This document shows, in pieces, positions 8,278-17,099 of a stretch of 38,155 nucleotides of DNA; position 1 is the first letter of the stretch, and each line of letters begins with the position of its first letter. Below the pieces are notes generated by a model. It did no database searches, was not told the origin of the DNA, and saw only the letters and a list, made by a program, of their open reading frames with translations. This DNA is from an uncultured Prevotellaceae bacterium (lineage in GTDB: Bacteria > Bacteroidota > Bacteroidia > Bacteroidales > Bacteroidaceae): the NCBI GenBank assembly GCA_900316265.1, contig ONCH01000020.1:1-38155 (forward strand), read 5' to 3'. The translations under genes and the position numbers were made by a program.

Positions 8278-9225
8278 ATGATGAATGAATATGTAGCAAA
8301 CGAGAGCCGATACGAGCAAATGGAATATCGGCGATGCGGACGCACAGGCGTCCTCTTGCCGAAGGTGAGTCTGGGCATGTGGCACAACTTTGGAGGCGTA
8401 GACGACTACGAGCGCTCACGAACCATTCTGCGTCACGCCTTCGACCAAGGCATTACCCATCTGGACTTAGCCAACAACTACGGCCCACCCTACGGTTCGG
8501 CAGAAGAGACACTGGGTCGCGTGATGGACGAGGACCTGCGACCCTATCGCGACGAGCTGTTCATCTCGACAAAGGCAGGCTACGACATGTGGCCTGGACC
8601 CTATGGTGAATGGGGCTCCAGGAAGTACCTGATGGCTTCTCTCAACCAGAGTCTGAAGCGTATGCGACTGGACTACGTGGACCTGTTCTATACACACCGT
8701 TTCGACCCCAACACACCGATGGAGGAGACGCTACAGGCACTGGTAGATATCGTACGGCAGGGCAAGGCACTCTATGTGGGCATCTCGAACTGGCCCTTGG
8801 AAGCCACACGCTTTGCCATCAATTACCTCAGAGAGCGCGACGTGCCACCACTCATCTATCAAGGAAAACTGAACATGCTGAACAAGGCACCGATGGAAGA
8901 TGGTATTCTGGACCTCTGCCATCAGGAAGGTGTAGGCTTCATTGCCTTCTCACCCTTGGCACAGGGTCTGCTGACGGACCGCTATCTGAACGGTATTCCT
9001 ACAGACTCGCGCATGGCTCGTGGAAAATTCCTCAGAAAGGAGATGCTGACAGACGAACTGCTGGCGCAAATCCAACAGTGGAACGCAGAAGCAGAAAGCA
9101 AGGGTATGACGCTGGCAGAATGGGCACTGCGCTGGATACTGAAACAGCAGGGCGTCACCTCTGTACTCGTAGGAGCCAGTAGCGTGGAGCAATTAGACAA
9201 GAACCTGAGAGTGATTAAGGGTTAG
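8278..9225 (+). CDS. Aldo/keto reductase (YghZ/L-glyceraldehyde-3-phosphate reductase-like)
   Basis: A 315-aa NADPH-dependent aldo/keto reductase of the AKR14 / potassium-channel beta-subunit-like branch. The catalytic tetrad is visible: D63 and Y68 in HLDLANNYGP, K99 in FISTKAGYD, and H140 in FYTHRFDP. The coenzyme-binding end (SVLVGASSVEQLDKNL) is close to the C-terminus. E. coli YghZ acts on L-glyceraldehyde 3-phosphate and methylglyoxal; the substrate here is not determined. Two adjacent ATGs (8278 and 8281) are possible starts. Its last codons and stop form the beginning of a heptamer repeat array. Confidence 0.88.
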   Translation: MMNEYVANESRYEQMEYRRCGRTGVLLPKVSLGMWHNFGGVDDYERSRTILRHAFDQGITHLDLANNYGPPYGSAEETLGRVMDEDLRPYRDELFISTKAGYDMWPGPYGEWGSRKYLMASLNQSLKRMRLDYVDLFYTHRFDPNTPMEETLQALVDIVRQGKALYVGISNWPLEATRFAINYLRERDVPPLIYQGKLNMLNKAPMEDGILDLCHQEGVGFIAFSPLAQGLLTDRYLNGIPTDSRMARGKFLRKEMLTDELLAQIQQWNAEAESKGMTLAEWALRWILKQQGVTSVLVGASSVEQLDKNLRVIKG

Positions 9226-9254
9226 GGGTTAAAGGTTAACGATTAAAGGTTAGA
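9213..9254. repeat. Heptanucleotide tandem repeat, 6 units, across the reductase stop codon
   Basis: Six phased units with consensus GRTTARV on the + strand: GATTAAG, GGTTAGG, GGTTAAA, GGTTAAC, GATTAAA, GGTTAGA. The TAG stop of the aldo/keto reductase (9223-9225) lies in the second unit, so the last residues of the protein are repeat-encoded. Confidence 0.85.
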
Positions 9255-9293
9255 AAAAAAACAAGTGCTCAGCGGAGAGCTTTGAGCACTTGT
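9253..9293 (-). terminator. Intrinsic terminator of the glycogen operon
   Basis: A perfect 11-bp inverted repeat, ACAAGTGCTCA (9261-9271) and TGAGCACTTGT (9283-9293), with an 11-nt loop. On the minus strand it is followed by T7-8 (9253-9260). The stop codon of the SGNH hydrolase (9269-9271) lies inside the stem. Confidence 0.85.
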
Positions 9294-9952
9294 TCTAATA
9301 CTTGTTGGGCGATGGCCTTCATACCCTCAATATTGGGATGGCCCGCCTGTTTCTTAATGTCTTTGAGTTGAATGACAGGCACGTTGTAGTGCTTGCAGAT
9401 AACCTGCGTGGACTCCACGAACGAGGGCTTCAACTCTGTGTTCTGAATGAAGAAGAGGCGCACGTTGGGATAGCGGTTCTGTGCATCATTGAGCAACTTA
9501 GCCAAAGCGGGACGATAGGTATAGAGGTCGGCACGCTTCCAGTCACCATACTGGTACTCGCCCAATTTGGCACCACACCAGCTATCGTTGGTATTACCGA
9601 AAATCAGAATAATATCGGGAGAGCCCAAACGAGGCAGACGGGTAATGAAAGAACGAGGTGAATAATCGTCGTCGTTATAACCCGTATAACAGATGGTAGA
9701 GCCACTATACGAGTCATTCTTCTCCAGAATGAAGCCACCATCGTGGACCACCTGCCACCACCAGGTCTGACGGACATCCTTGACATCAGTCATGTCTGGA
9801 CGGAAGGGTTCGAAATACCAGGGTTCGTTACCTTCAGGAATATAATTCTGATAGGTGGAGTACGAGTCGCCAAGGATGGATACTCGTAAGCGCTGCTGAC
9901 CATACGCGGTGATGGTCAGCAGCAACATAAGGGGTAATAATATGCGTTTCAT
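9269..9952 (-). CDS. Secreted SGNH/GDSL-type hydrolase
   Basis: A 227-aa exported esterase/lipase-like protein with a signal peptide (MKRILLPLMLLLTITAYGQ). The SGNH blocks are block I ILGDSYS with the nucleophile S30, block III IFGNTND with N120, and block V AGHPNIEGM with H205. The position expected for Asp in the usual DxxH is Q202, so the acid may come from D198 or be missing. The natural substrate is unknown; sugar O-acetyl esters are common for this family. It is the last gene of the glycogen operon (6 nt after the GH57 gene), although its predicted export separates it from cytosolic glycogen enzymes. Confidence 0.82.
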   Translation of the reverse strand: MKRILLPLMLLLTITAYGQQRLRVSILGDSYSTYQNYIPEGNEPWYFEPFRPDMTDVKDVRQTWWWQVVHDGGFILEKNDSYSGSTICYTGYNDDDYSPRSFITRLPRLGSPDIILIFGNTNDSWCGAKLGEYQYGDWKRADLYTYRPALAKLLNDAQNRYPNVRLFFIQNTELKPSFVESTQVICKHYNVPVIQLKDIKKQAGHPNIEGMKAIAQQVLEQVLKALR

Positions 9953-9958
9953 TGCACG

Positions 9959-11401
9959 TTACTTCTTTTCTTCAGCTTTAGGAGCTTCTGCTACAGGAGC
10001 CTCAGCCTTGGGGGCTTCTTCTTTCTTAGCAGGTGCCTTCTTAGGAGCAGCAGCTTTCTTTGGTGCAGCCTTCTTGACAGGCGCCTTCTTCTCATCCTTC
10101 TTTGGTTCCAGCTTCTCCAGACGAGCCTTCAGACGGATAATCTCCTTATCCTTCATCTCAATCTCGTCACCCTGGTTACGAATGGTGGTGAGCAGGGCGT
10201 TGAGCTCATCGTTCTCAATCTCCTGAGGATAGAGGGCATTGACTCTGTTGATGAAGTCACCAAGAATGTTCATGTAGTTGGTGAAGGCATCGAACGGTCC
10301 GCTATAGATACCACGGTCCAGACCTACGTTAGAGGCTTTGGTGGTCATGAAGCGGAAGTTATTGGAAGCCTGCAGGTAGTCCCAGTCCTGATTGATGCGT
10401 GGGTCGTCGGCAATACGCAGACGGTCGGCAACACTGTAGAGCTTGTTGAAAGCCTCGCGCTGCATAGCGTTACCCAGCCAGCAAGAGCAGTCGCGCTCCT
10501 CGTCAACCCACGACAGAGTGTCGGGCACGTCGATAGCACCTACGCTCTTCACCTTCATGCAAATCTCAGAAGGCGTAGAGAAGGTGATGCCCTTCTCCTT
10601 AGCACATGCAGGCAGTGCCTTCAGGAAGTCGAGGATATTAGAGCTGAGTGGCTGAGCGATACCCAGTGCAGAGAGCTCCATGAAGATATTGATAATCTGC
10701 TCTTCCTCTGGGAAGCGGGCAATACGGTCGATGTAGTTGTCAGCAAACAGAGGATAGCCTTCCCAATCGGGATTGTTGAAGCGCAGAGAGATATCGTCAG
10801 ACAGCTCTACGTCGCGAAGCAACAGCTTTAGGTTAGGAGCGATGTTACAGTTATAGACATAGTGTGGCGACTTCCAACCCAGCACGTGCTTAGCACCCTC
10901 GGTCAGCATACCCTTGAAGCCCATAGCAGCAATCTGCGAACCGATGTCGTCAGAGTAGATGAGCGATGAGTTGCGCGCAACGGTAGGTTTCTTGCCAAAG
11001 AGTTCCTCAATCTTGGCCATCTGCTTCTTGACATCGAGAGCAAAAGTCTCCTCATTAGCCAGTGACGAAAGTCCGTGGCTATAAGGCTCGGCGAGGAACT
11101 CTACACAACCCGTCTGGTTGAGTTCCTGCAGTTTCTCAATGACCTGTGGAGCGTGGAACTCCAACTGTTCGATACCTGTACCAGACAGAGAGAAGGCAAC
11201 CTTGAAATACTGGCCATGTTCCTTAATCATGTCGCCGATAGCTGTCAGGGCGGGCATGTAAGAACGGTTGGCGATATCGGTGATGCTGCGCTCGTTCTCG
11301 TAGTCGTCATAGTAGTAATGATCGGTACCGATATCGAAGAAACGATAGCGCTTCAGATGGATAATCTGATGTATCTCGAAATATAAACAAATTGTTTTCA
11401 T
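9959..11401 (-). CDS. GH57-family glycoside hydrolase with Lys/Ala/Pro-rich tail
   Basis: A 480-aa protein of glycoside hydrolase family 57, a retaining family with alpha-amylase, 4-alpha-glucanotransferase and branching activities. The N-terminus (MKTICLYFEIHQIIHLKRY) resembles the family's opening motif for the His-containing conserved region I. A region with ARNSSLIYSDDIGSQIAAMGFKG matches the GH57 middle part, and the C-terminal half ends in a short coiled coil (about residues 405-430). The last 50 residues are a low-complexity KKAAPKKAAAPKKAPAKKEE type tail, unusual for the enzyme. It sits in the GH133-GT4-GH57 cluster conserved in Bacteroidetes for glycogen metabolism. Confidence 0.85.
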   Translation of the reverse strand: MKTICLYFEIHQIIHLKRYRFFDIGTDHYYYDDYENERSITDIANRSYMPALTAIGDMIKEHGQYFKVAFSLSGTGIEQLEFHAPQVIEKLQELNQTGCVEFLAEPYSHGLSSLANEETFALDVKKQMAKIEELFGKKPTVARNSSLIYSDDIGSQIAAMGFKGMLTEGAKHVLGWKSPHYVYNCNIAPNLKLLLRDVELSDDISLRFNNPDWEGYPLFADNYIDRIARFPEEEQIINIFMELSALGIAQPLSSNILDFLKALPACAKEKGITFSTPSEICMKVKSVGAIDVPDTLSWVDEERDCSCWLGNAMQREAFNKLYSVADRLRIADDPRINQDWDYLQASNNFRFMTTKASNVGLDRGIYSGPFDAFTNYMNILGDFINRVNALYPQEIENDELNALLTTIRNQGDEIEMKDKEIIRLKARLEKLEPKKDEKKAPVKKAAPKKAAAPKKAPAKKEEAPKAEAPVAEAPKAEEKK

Positions 11402-11410
11402 AATTCTTTT

Positions 11411-11450
11411 CGTTATTTCGTTATTACGTTATTTCGTTATTACGATTAGG
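11411..11450. repeat. Octanucleotide tandem repeat, 5 units, across the GT4 stop codon
   Basis: Five phased 8-bp units on the + strand: CGTTATTT, CGTTATTA, CGTTATTT, CGTTATTA, CGATTAGG. The minus-strand TAA of the GT4 gene (11446-11448) lies in the last unit, and most units carry TAA on the minus strand. It fills the gap between the GT4 and GH57 genes. Confidence 0.85.
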
Positions 11451-12720
11451 CTGTTTCCCAACCTAAAGTGCGTTTGTAGAGCGTTGCAATCCAAGCACCA
11501 ACCTTCTCCCAGGTAATCTGGTCAACCTCGTTCTTACCCTCCTCCTTGAGGTACTGGAAGAGCGACTCGTTGGCACAGATGCTGTAGATGGCGTCAGCCA
11601 GCGCGTGAATGTCCCAATAGTCAACCTTGATACAGTTGGTGAGAATCTCAGCACAGCCTGACTGCTTGGAGATGATGGACGGCGTGCCACACTGCATGGC
11701 CTCCAACGGCGAAATACCGAAGGGCTCAGAAACAGAAGGCATGACGTAGACATCAGAGTCTTTCAAGCACTCATACACCTGCTTGCCACGCATGAATCCA
11801 GGGAAGTGGAAACGGTCGGCAATACCACGCTCAGCAGCCAGGTGAATCATAGCGTCCATCATATCGCCAGAACCAGCCATACAGAAGCGTACGTTCTTGG
11901 TGCGACGGATAACCATGTTAGCAGCCTCAACGAAGTATTCAGGACCCTTCTGCATGGTGATACGTCCAAGGAACGTCACAACCTTGTCCTTACCAGTATG
12001 GTCTGGGCGCGGAATAGCTTGATATTCTTCTGGCAAGGGATATACTGCGTTATGTACCGTGTAGCACTTGCGTGGGTCTTGGTGATACTGATTGATGACG
12101 GTCTGACGAGTCAGCTCTGACACACACATGATACAGTCAGCATTGTCCATACCATTCTTCTCAATAGAGTAAACGGTGGGGTTCACCTTACCACGAGAAC
12201 GGTCGAAATCAGTAGCATGCACGTGGATGCAGAGAGGCTTGCCAGAGACCTGCTTGGCATGAATACCTGCAGGATAGGTCAGCCAGTCGTGGGCGTGGAT
12301 AATGTCGTAGTCTAACGTACGAGCAACAACGCCAGCGATAATCGAATAGTTATTGATTTCCTCATGCAGATTACCAGGATAGCCACCAGCAAACTCCATA
12401 GCACCCAAATCGTTGACGTGCATGTAGTTGAAGTCGGCATACAGATGGTCGCGCAGACGGAAATAAAGGTCAGGATCCATGATGTTGCCCACACGCTCGC
12501 GAACATAGTCAGCAGAGACGTCGCGATAGGCAATGGGCACAGCATTCATAGCCACAATCTGACAGGCGGAACGGTCTTCATCGCCAAAGGGCTTAGGCAA
12601 GCAGAGCGTGATATCCATATCGCCCTGTGCATGCAGTCCCTGCGAAATACCATAGTTAGCAGTAGCAAGTCCACCGAATACGTGAGGAGGATACTCCCAT
12701 CCAAACATTAATACTTTCAT
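11446..12720 (-). CDS. GT4-family glycosyltransferase (glycogen synthase-like)
   Basis: A 424-aa GT-B fold glycosyltransferase. The N-terminal donor-loop motif MFGWEYPPHVFGGLATANYG resembles the KxGGL region of starch/glycogen synthases. The C-terminal domain has VVTFLGRITMQKGPEYFVEAA and the retaining-transferase motif EPFGISPLEAMQCGTP. Between GH133 and GH57 genes in Bacteroidetes such proteins are thought to extend glycogen from a nucleotide-sugar donor, but the donor (ADP- or UDP-glucose) cannot be read from the sequence. It lies 16 nt after the debranching enzyme gene and 44 nt before GH57, in one operon. Confidence 0.85.
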   Translation of the reverse strand: MKVLMFGWEYPPHVFGGLATANYGISQGLHAQGDMDITLCLPKPFGDEDRSACQIVAMNAVPIAYRDVSADYVRERVGNIMDPDLYFRLRDHLYADFNYMHVNDLGAMEFAGGYPGNLHEEINNYSIIAGVVARTLDYDIIHAHDWLTYPAGIHAKQVSGKPLCIHVHATDFDRSRGKVNPTVYSIEKNGMDNADCIMCVSELTRQTVINQYHQDPRKCYTVHNAVYPLPEEYQAIPRPDHTGKDKVVTFLGRITMQKGPEYFVEAANMVIRRTKNVRFCMAGSGDMMDAMIHLAAERGIADRFHFPGFMRGKQVYECLKDSDVYVMPSVSEPFGISPLEAMQCGTPSIISKQSGCAEILTNCIKVDYWDIHALADAIYSICANESLFQYLKEEGKNEVDQITWEKVGAWIATLYKRTLGWETA

Positions 12721-12736
12721 AGTGCGTCCTCCTTAT

Positions 12737-14716
12737 TTATTTTTGATATGTATACTTCTCCAGCAACTTCAGGGCACGCAGAATCTCTGCCACATTCATG
12801 GCAAAGGCCATAGCACCACGGCCATGGAATGGCGGGTTGCCGTCGAACAGTTCACTGATGGTTCCCAGTGCGTGGTAATCCATCTCTTCTTCATAGCCCA
12901 CCATTTGACGCTCGATGAACGAGAGGCGGGTGCGCTTATAGAGTTTCAGACTGGCTTCCATGTAGAATCCGCCCAGCCAAGGCCATGCGGTACCCTGATG
13001 GTAAGCGTAGTCGCGCTGTGTCTGCTGACCCACATACATGGGGTTGTAGCCACCGCTCTTTGGTGACAGCGAACGGAGTCCCTTGGGAGTTAACAGTTCG
13101 CGTGTGCAGACATCGAGGACGCTCTTCTTCTGCTCCTGGTTCAGTGGAGAATAGTCGAAGGCTACAGGGAATATCATGTTGGGGCGTACGCTCCAGTCCA
13201 TCATGTTGCCATCCACATAGTCGAGCAGATAACCGTACTCGTTGAGGAAGGTCTCAATGAACGACTGCTTGGTCACCTCAGACAGCTTCTCCAGCTTATC
13301 AGCCAATTTCTTGTCACCAAACTCTGCCTCCTGAGAAGCACAGAACTTGATGGCGTTATACCACAGAGCATTGAACTCAACAATATAGCCCGAACGGGGA
13401 ACAACGGGGTGACCATTGGCTGTGGAGTTCATCCAAGTGATAGCCTTGTCACGACCATCGGCATACACCAATCCGTTCTCATCAAGACGCAGGTTTGGAT
13501 GACCACCAGCCATCACATACTTTACGATGTCCTTGACCAGCTTGCCATACATCTTATAGCCCTGCTCTCTGCCAACCTCCTTGACATACTGCTGGATAGC
13601 CCAGATAGCCCACAGGGGTACATCGGGATGTTCTATCTCGTAAATCTTGCCAGAAATGGGCTTGTCGTCCATAAACTCACGGAGAGCTTTCTCTGAGGTC
13701 TTCATCACCATTTCGAAATAGTCAATTTCACCGATGCCAAGTGTCAGACCCGGCAAGGCGATGAACGTATCACGCGCACGAGCCTTGAACCAAGGATAGC
13801 CTGCCAGCAAGTAACGGTCATCCTTCTTGTCAATCTTCTCCATAGTGCCACTGCGGTGATCGCGGAAATGGAACTGATGGGCTGCAGTCACCAAGCAATG
13901 ATAGAAGTTATCACGGGGCACGCGGTCAGCCACCTCTTCGTCGAAGAGCTTCTTCAGTGTACTGGTCTTGGCAGCCGACGTAGAAGCGGCGAAGACGATA
14001 CTCTCACCCTTCTTGATATTCATCTCGAAGTAGCCAGGAACATACAGGTCTTCGTTCGAGGCATAGCCACGCTCCTGCTCCTTCGGATACTCCACACCAC
14101 GATACCAGTCAGGCTGGAAAATGAACTCGTTCTTCTTCGAGAACTGCATGAACAGGTCGGGATAGCCGGCATACATACAGGTCTTGATACCATTTTCTAC
14201 CTCATGATACTCACGGCTGGCCGTCGAATTCTCATGCGTAAACTGGCGGACAGAGCGGAAAGCAAGGAAAGGACGGAAACGCAGCGTGGTAGCCGAGTGA
14301 GCGTCCTCCAGTGTATAACGGATAAGGATGCGATCCTCATAGTGATGGAACACCACTTCCTTCTTTAACAACACGCCACCAACACGATAGATGGTGGTGG
14401 GCACTACGTCACAAGTAAACTCACGGATGTACTTGTGACCCTTGGGGCTGAAGTTGTTGCCTTGATACTTGTGGAGTCCAAGATTGAACTCGGCACCGTG
14501 CTGAATTACCGTACAGTCGAGCGACGACAACAGAACGTGGTTCTCATCATCAAGCTCAGGTACGGGAACAACGAGCAGACCGTGATATTTGCGTGTATTG
14601 CAGTCTACGAGAGTAGATGCACTATAGGCGCCAGAACGGTTTGTTCGCAGCAATTCACGATGGAGCGACTCCTCAAGATTGGTCATTACAGCTTTCTCGA
14701 ATCGTAAATAACTCAT
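12737..14716 (-). CDS. Glycogen debranching enzyme (GH133, amylo-alpha-1,6-glucosidase)
   Basis: A 659-aa cytosolic enzyme that hydrolyses alpha-1,6 branch points left on limit dextrins. The N-terminal domain (about residues 15-240, 'LLRTNRSGAYSASTLVDCNTRKYHGLLV') is the GDE N-terminal type. The C-terminal (alpha/alpha)6 barrel contains GYPWFKARARDTFIALPGL, EFNALWYNAIKF and QRDYAYHQGTAWPWLGGF, characteristic of archaeal-type debranching enzymes. It is the first gene of the operon, preceded by a TAnnTTTG box and a 12-bp inverted repeat that may be regulatory. Confidence 0.9.
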   Translation of the reverse strand: MSYLRFEKAVMTNLEESLHRELLRTNRSGAYSASTLVDCNTRKYHGLLVVPVPELDDENHVLLSSLDCTVIQHGAEFNLGLHKYQGNNFSPKGHKYIREFTCDVVPTTIYRVGGVLLKKEVVFHHYEDRILIRYTLEDAHSATTLRFRPFLAFRSVRQFTHENSTASREYHEVENGIKTCMYAGYPDLFMQFSKKNEFIFQPDWYRGVEYPKEQERGYASNEDLYVPGYFEMNIKKGESIVFAASTSAAKTSTLKKLFDEEVADRVPRDNFYHCLVTAAHQFHFRDHRSGTMEKIDKKDDRYLLAGYPWFKARARDTFIALPGLTLGIGEIDYFEMVMKTSEKALREFMDDKPISGKIYEIEHPDVPLWAIWAIQQYVKEVGREQGYKMYGKLVKDIVKYVMAGGHPNLRLDENGLVYADGRDKAITWMNSTANGHPVVPRSGYIVEFNALWYNAIKFCASQEAEFGDKKLADKLEKLSEVTKQSFIETFLNEYGYLLDYVDGNMMDWSVRPNMIFPVAFDYSPLNQEQKKSVLDVCTRELLTPKGLRSLSPKSGGYNPMYVGQQTQRDYAYHQGTAWPWLGGFYMEASLKLYKRTRLSFIERQMVGYEEEMDYHALGTISELFDGNPPFHGRGAMAFAMNVAEILRALKLLEKYTYQK

Positions 14717-14759
14717 AGTTCCTATATTAAGTTTATTGCTTTAGATTAGTATTCACCTT

Positions 14760-14767
14760 CAAAATTA
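14760..14767 (-). promoter_or_regulatory. -7 promoter box of the glycogen operon
   Basis: CAAAATTA on the + strand reads TAATTTTG on the minus strand. It ends 43 nt before the GH133 ATG at 14716. Confidence 0.5.
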
Positions 14768-14781
14768 AGCAATTTCATCGT

Positions 14782-14833
14782 GACTACAAAATATTTTTGC
14801 ACTTTTTTAAAGAAAATGTGCTATTTTGTAGTC
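14782..14833. repeat. 12-bp perfect inverted repeat upstream of the glycogen operon
   Basis: GACTACAAAATA (14782-14793) and TATTTTGTAGTC (14822-14833) are perfect inverted copies. Inside them TGCAC and GTGC can extend the stem. No U-tract follows on the minus strand, so it is a weak terminator for the lipid kinase gene. Its position just upstream of the -33 region of the glycogen promoter also fits an operator. Confidence 0.6.
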
Positions 14834-14862
14834 TAAGAGTGAAAAATGACTGCTAAAAAGGC

Positions 14863-15789
14863 TTAGTCGGGTATCAAAAAATTAATAACTTCCTGTTCAA
14901 CGGTGATGCGATAGGAACCTACTGGAGTACCTATCAAACGGCCATCGACGCCCACTAATGCATGGGGTGCTTCTTCGATGCGAATTTCACGGGTTCGGTA
15001 GGGGTGAACACTGCGATGATTGAGGAAACGACCCGTCACCAACAGCCACAAACCTGCCAAAAGTTGTATCATCTCCGTATGGTAAACCAGCGATACGTCG
15101 AGCATGCCATTATAAGGCACTGCGTTGGGAGTCTGGCCATAACCAGGACCGCTACCCACACACATGGTCATAATCTTGCGTTCTACCGTCTTGTTATTCA
15201 GGTGGACGCGCATCTTATAATCCATACGGTGGAAAATCATGAGGAAGATAGAAACGATAAACGACAGAGTATGGGAACCCAACAACGAACGCGTCTGCCG
15301 ACGCAGATTCATCACGTCGGCAATGAGTCCTATGTTGACACAGTTGAGGAAGTAGCGATGGCAGTGTTCGTTTTTCTTATTGGTATAACGAACACAGCCC
15401 AAATCGATGGTACGGATACGGCGTTTTATCAGCCAGTCGACGGTTTGTTCCATATTGTCGTCGTCGAAGCCCCAATAGCGTGCGAAGTCGTTCATCATAC
15501 CATTGGGAATAACTCCCAAGGCAATCTGGTCGCGCACCTGTTTCTCTTCTGCCATCAGGCAGTTGACAGCATCGTTCAGTGCCGAGTCGCCACCCATGAT
15601 GATGATGGTCTTATAACCATTGCGTATCAGCATGGTTACCAGACGCTCTACGCTGTCTGTCGACTCACTCTGAACGAAGTCATACTGCACCTTGCGCTCA
15701 TCGAGGACTCGCTGGATTTTCTCGCGCTGCTTGTTACCGCGTCCTTTGGGACAATAAAGGATGCCCCACCTTTCGTTCGCTACTTCCAC
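14863..15789 (-). CDS. Diacylglycerol kinase-like lipid kinase (YegS/DagK family)
   Basis: A 308-aa protein with the DagK catalytic domain. The nucleotide-binding motif is MGGDSALNDAVN (family GGDGTxNEV), followed by GVIPNGMMNDFAR (family PxGTxNDFAR). Both variants are within what I know of Bacteroidetes members. The C-terminal beta-sandwich has FLNCVNIGLIADV and GVDGRLIGTPVG. It probably phosphorylates a membrane lipid such as diacylglycerol, though the substrate of this branch is not certain. The start is GTG at 15789, 19 nt after uxuA; no ATG is available near it. It appears to be the last gene of a long minus-strand run. Confidence 0.8.
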   Translation of the reverse strand: MEVANERWGILYCPKGRGNKQREKIQRVLDERKVQYDFVQSESTDSVERLVTMLIRNGYKTIIIMGGDSALNDAVNCLMAEEKQVRDQIALGVIPNGMMNDFARYWGFDDDNMEQTVDWLIKRRIRTIDLGCVRYTNKKNEHCHRYFLNCVNIGLIADVMNLRRQTRSLLGSHTLSFIVSIFLMIFHRMDYKMRVHLNNKTVERKIMTMCVGSGPGYGQTPNAVPYNGMLDVSLVYHTEMIQLLAGLWLLVTGRFLNHRSVHPYRTREIRIEEAPHALVGVDGRLIGTPVGSYRITVEQEVINFLIPD

Positions 15790-15808
15790 TGTCTATGTCG
15801 TTTGTTGA

Positions 15809-17062
15809 TTAGTCAAAAAAACCAGGTTGTTTGTATTCAATACCAAGCTCACGGTCTACGGTAGCCAGGATACCCTGTACCTGACCGAGTGCGAACATAC
15901 GGCCGAGCAACGTGTAACCTGCATTGTGGCCATGACTGCTCTCATCCATGATGCCGCCAGGCTTGTCGGTAAAGGTCATACCGTGGTCTACGCGCATGGG
16001 CAACTGTGGATTCTCCTTTTCGAAGATTCTACAGAGCTCAATCAGGTCGGCACGACCGCCCAAGTGAGAGGCTTCAGTAAAGTCGCCATTGGGGAAGATG
16101 TGGCACGAACGCAAATGAACGAAGTGAGTACGTGACGCAAACTTCTTAGCCAGTTCAACCACATTGTTATAGGCACCAGCACTCAGCGAGCCTGCACAGA
16201 ATGTCAGACCGTTATGCTTGTTGGGCACAGCATCGAGGAACCACTGGATATCCTCCTCGGTACGTACGATACGTGGCAATCCGAGAATCTCAATGGGGGG
16301 ATCGTCGGGGTGCACACACATGTTCATGTTACACTCCTCACAGACGGGCATGATTGCCTCGAGGAAGTACTTCATGTTAGCACGTAGCTTAGCCTTATCG
16401 ATACCCTTGTACAGGTCGAGGAACTCACGGAACTTCTGTACGGGAGCCTCATCGTTCTCGCTGAAGTTACCAGACACAAAGCCCTGTGTCTTGATGACAA
16501 TGTTCTCCACCAGTTTGTGGTCCTTCTCAGGTGTCATTGTCTTAGCCAACTCATCACACTCGGCAATCACACTACGGCCTTCACCCCACCCTTCTGGGAA
16601 CTGGAACTTCTCCCATTCCTCGCGAGCACCTGGACGCTTCAGGATATAGATGTCGAAATAAGCAAATTCGGCATAGTTAAAGTAGAGGTTAGTAGCACCG
16701 TTGGGGTTGTCGTGGAACAAGTCAGTACGAGCCCAGTCAAGCACAGGCATAAAATTGTAGCAGATGCAGTGGATGCCCTCTGCAGCAAGGTTGCGCAGGC
16801 TCTCCTTATACACCTCAATCTGGTGGTCGCGGTCAGGGCCTCCGTACTTGATAGTTTCCACAACGGGCAACGATTCTACTACGCTCCAGCGCATGCCGTA
16901 GCTCTCAATATACTCACGCAAGTCGCGAATCTTCTCACGTGTCCAAACCTCACCCAGAGGTACGTCGTGCAGAGCGGTCACGATACCCTCTACACCAATC
17001 TGTCTCAACTGTGCAAGAGTGATCTTATCCTTCTTGCCAAACCATCTCCATGTTCTTTCCAT
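15809..17062 (-). CDS. uxuA: Mannonate dehydratase UxuA
   Basis: A 417-aa enzyme that converts D-mannonate to 2-keto-3-deoxygluconate in glucuronate breakdown. The N-terminal TWRWFGKKDKITLAQLRQIG and the TIM-barrel signatures NMNMCVHPDDPP, FCAGSLSAGAYNN, HFVHLRSC and MRVDHGMTF are typical, including metal-binding Cys/His positions. Length compares with 394 aa in E. coli. No uxaC or uxuB partner is present. Instead it lies between tamL and a lipid kinase gene, which gives no metabolic context. The 37-nt upstream gap shows no clear promoter. Confidence 0.93.
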   Translation of the reverse strand: MERTWRWFGKKDKITLAQLRQIGVEGIVTALHDVPLGEVWTREKIRDLREYIESYGMRWSVVESLPVVETIKYGGPDRDHQIEVYKESLRNLAAEGIHCICYNFMPVLDWARTDLFHDNPNGATNLYFNYAEFAYFDIYILKRPGAREEWEKFQFPEGWGEGRSVIAECDELAKTMTPEKDHKLVENIVIKTQGFVSGNFSENDEAPVQKFREFLDLYKGIDKAKLRANMKYFLEAIMPVCEECNMNMCVHPDDPPIEILGLPRIVRTEEDIQWFLDAVPNKHNGLTFCAGSLSAGAYNNVVELAKKFASRTHFVHLRSCHIFPNGDFTEASHLGGRADLIELCRIFEKENPQLPMRVDHGMTFTDKPGGIMDESSHGHNAGYTLLGRMFALGQVQGILATVDRELGIEYKQPGFFD

Positions 17063-17099
17063 AGTCTATATTTTTAAGTATGTAATCATTATTCTCTTA

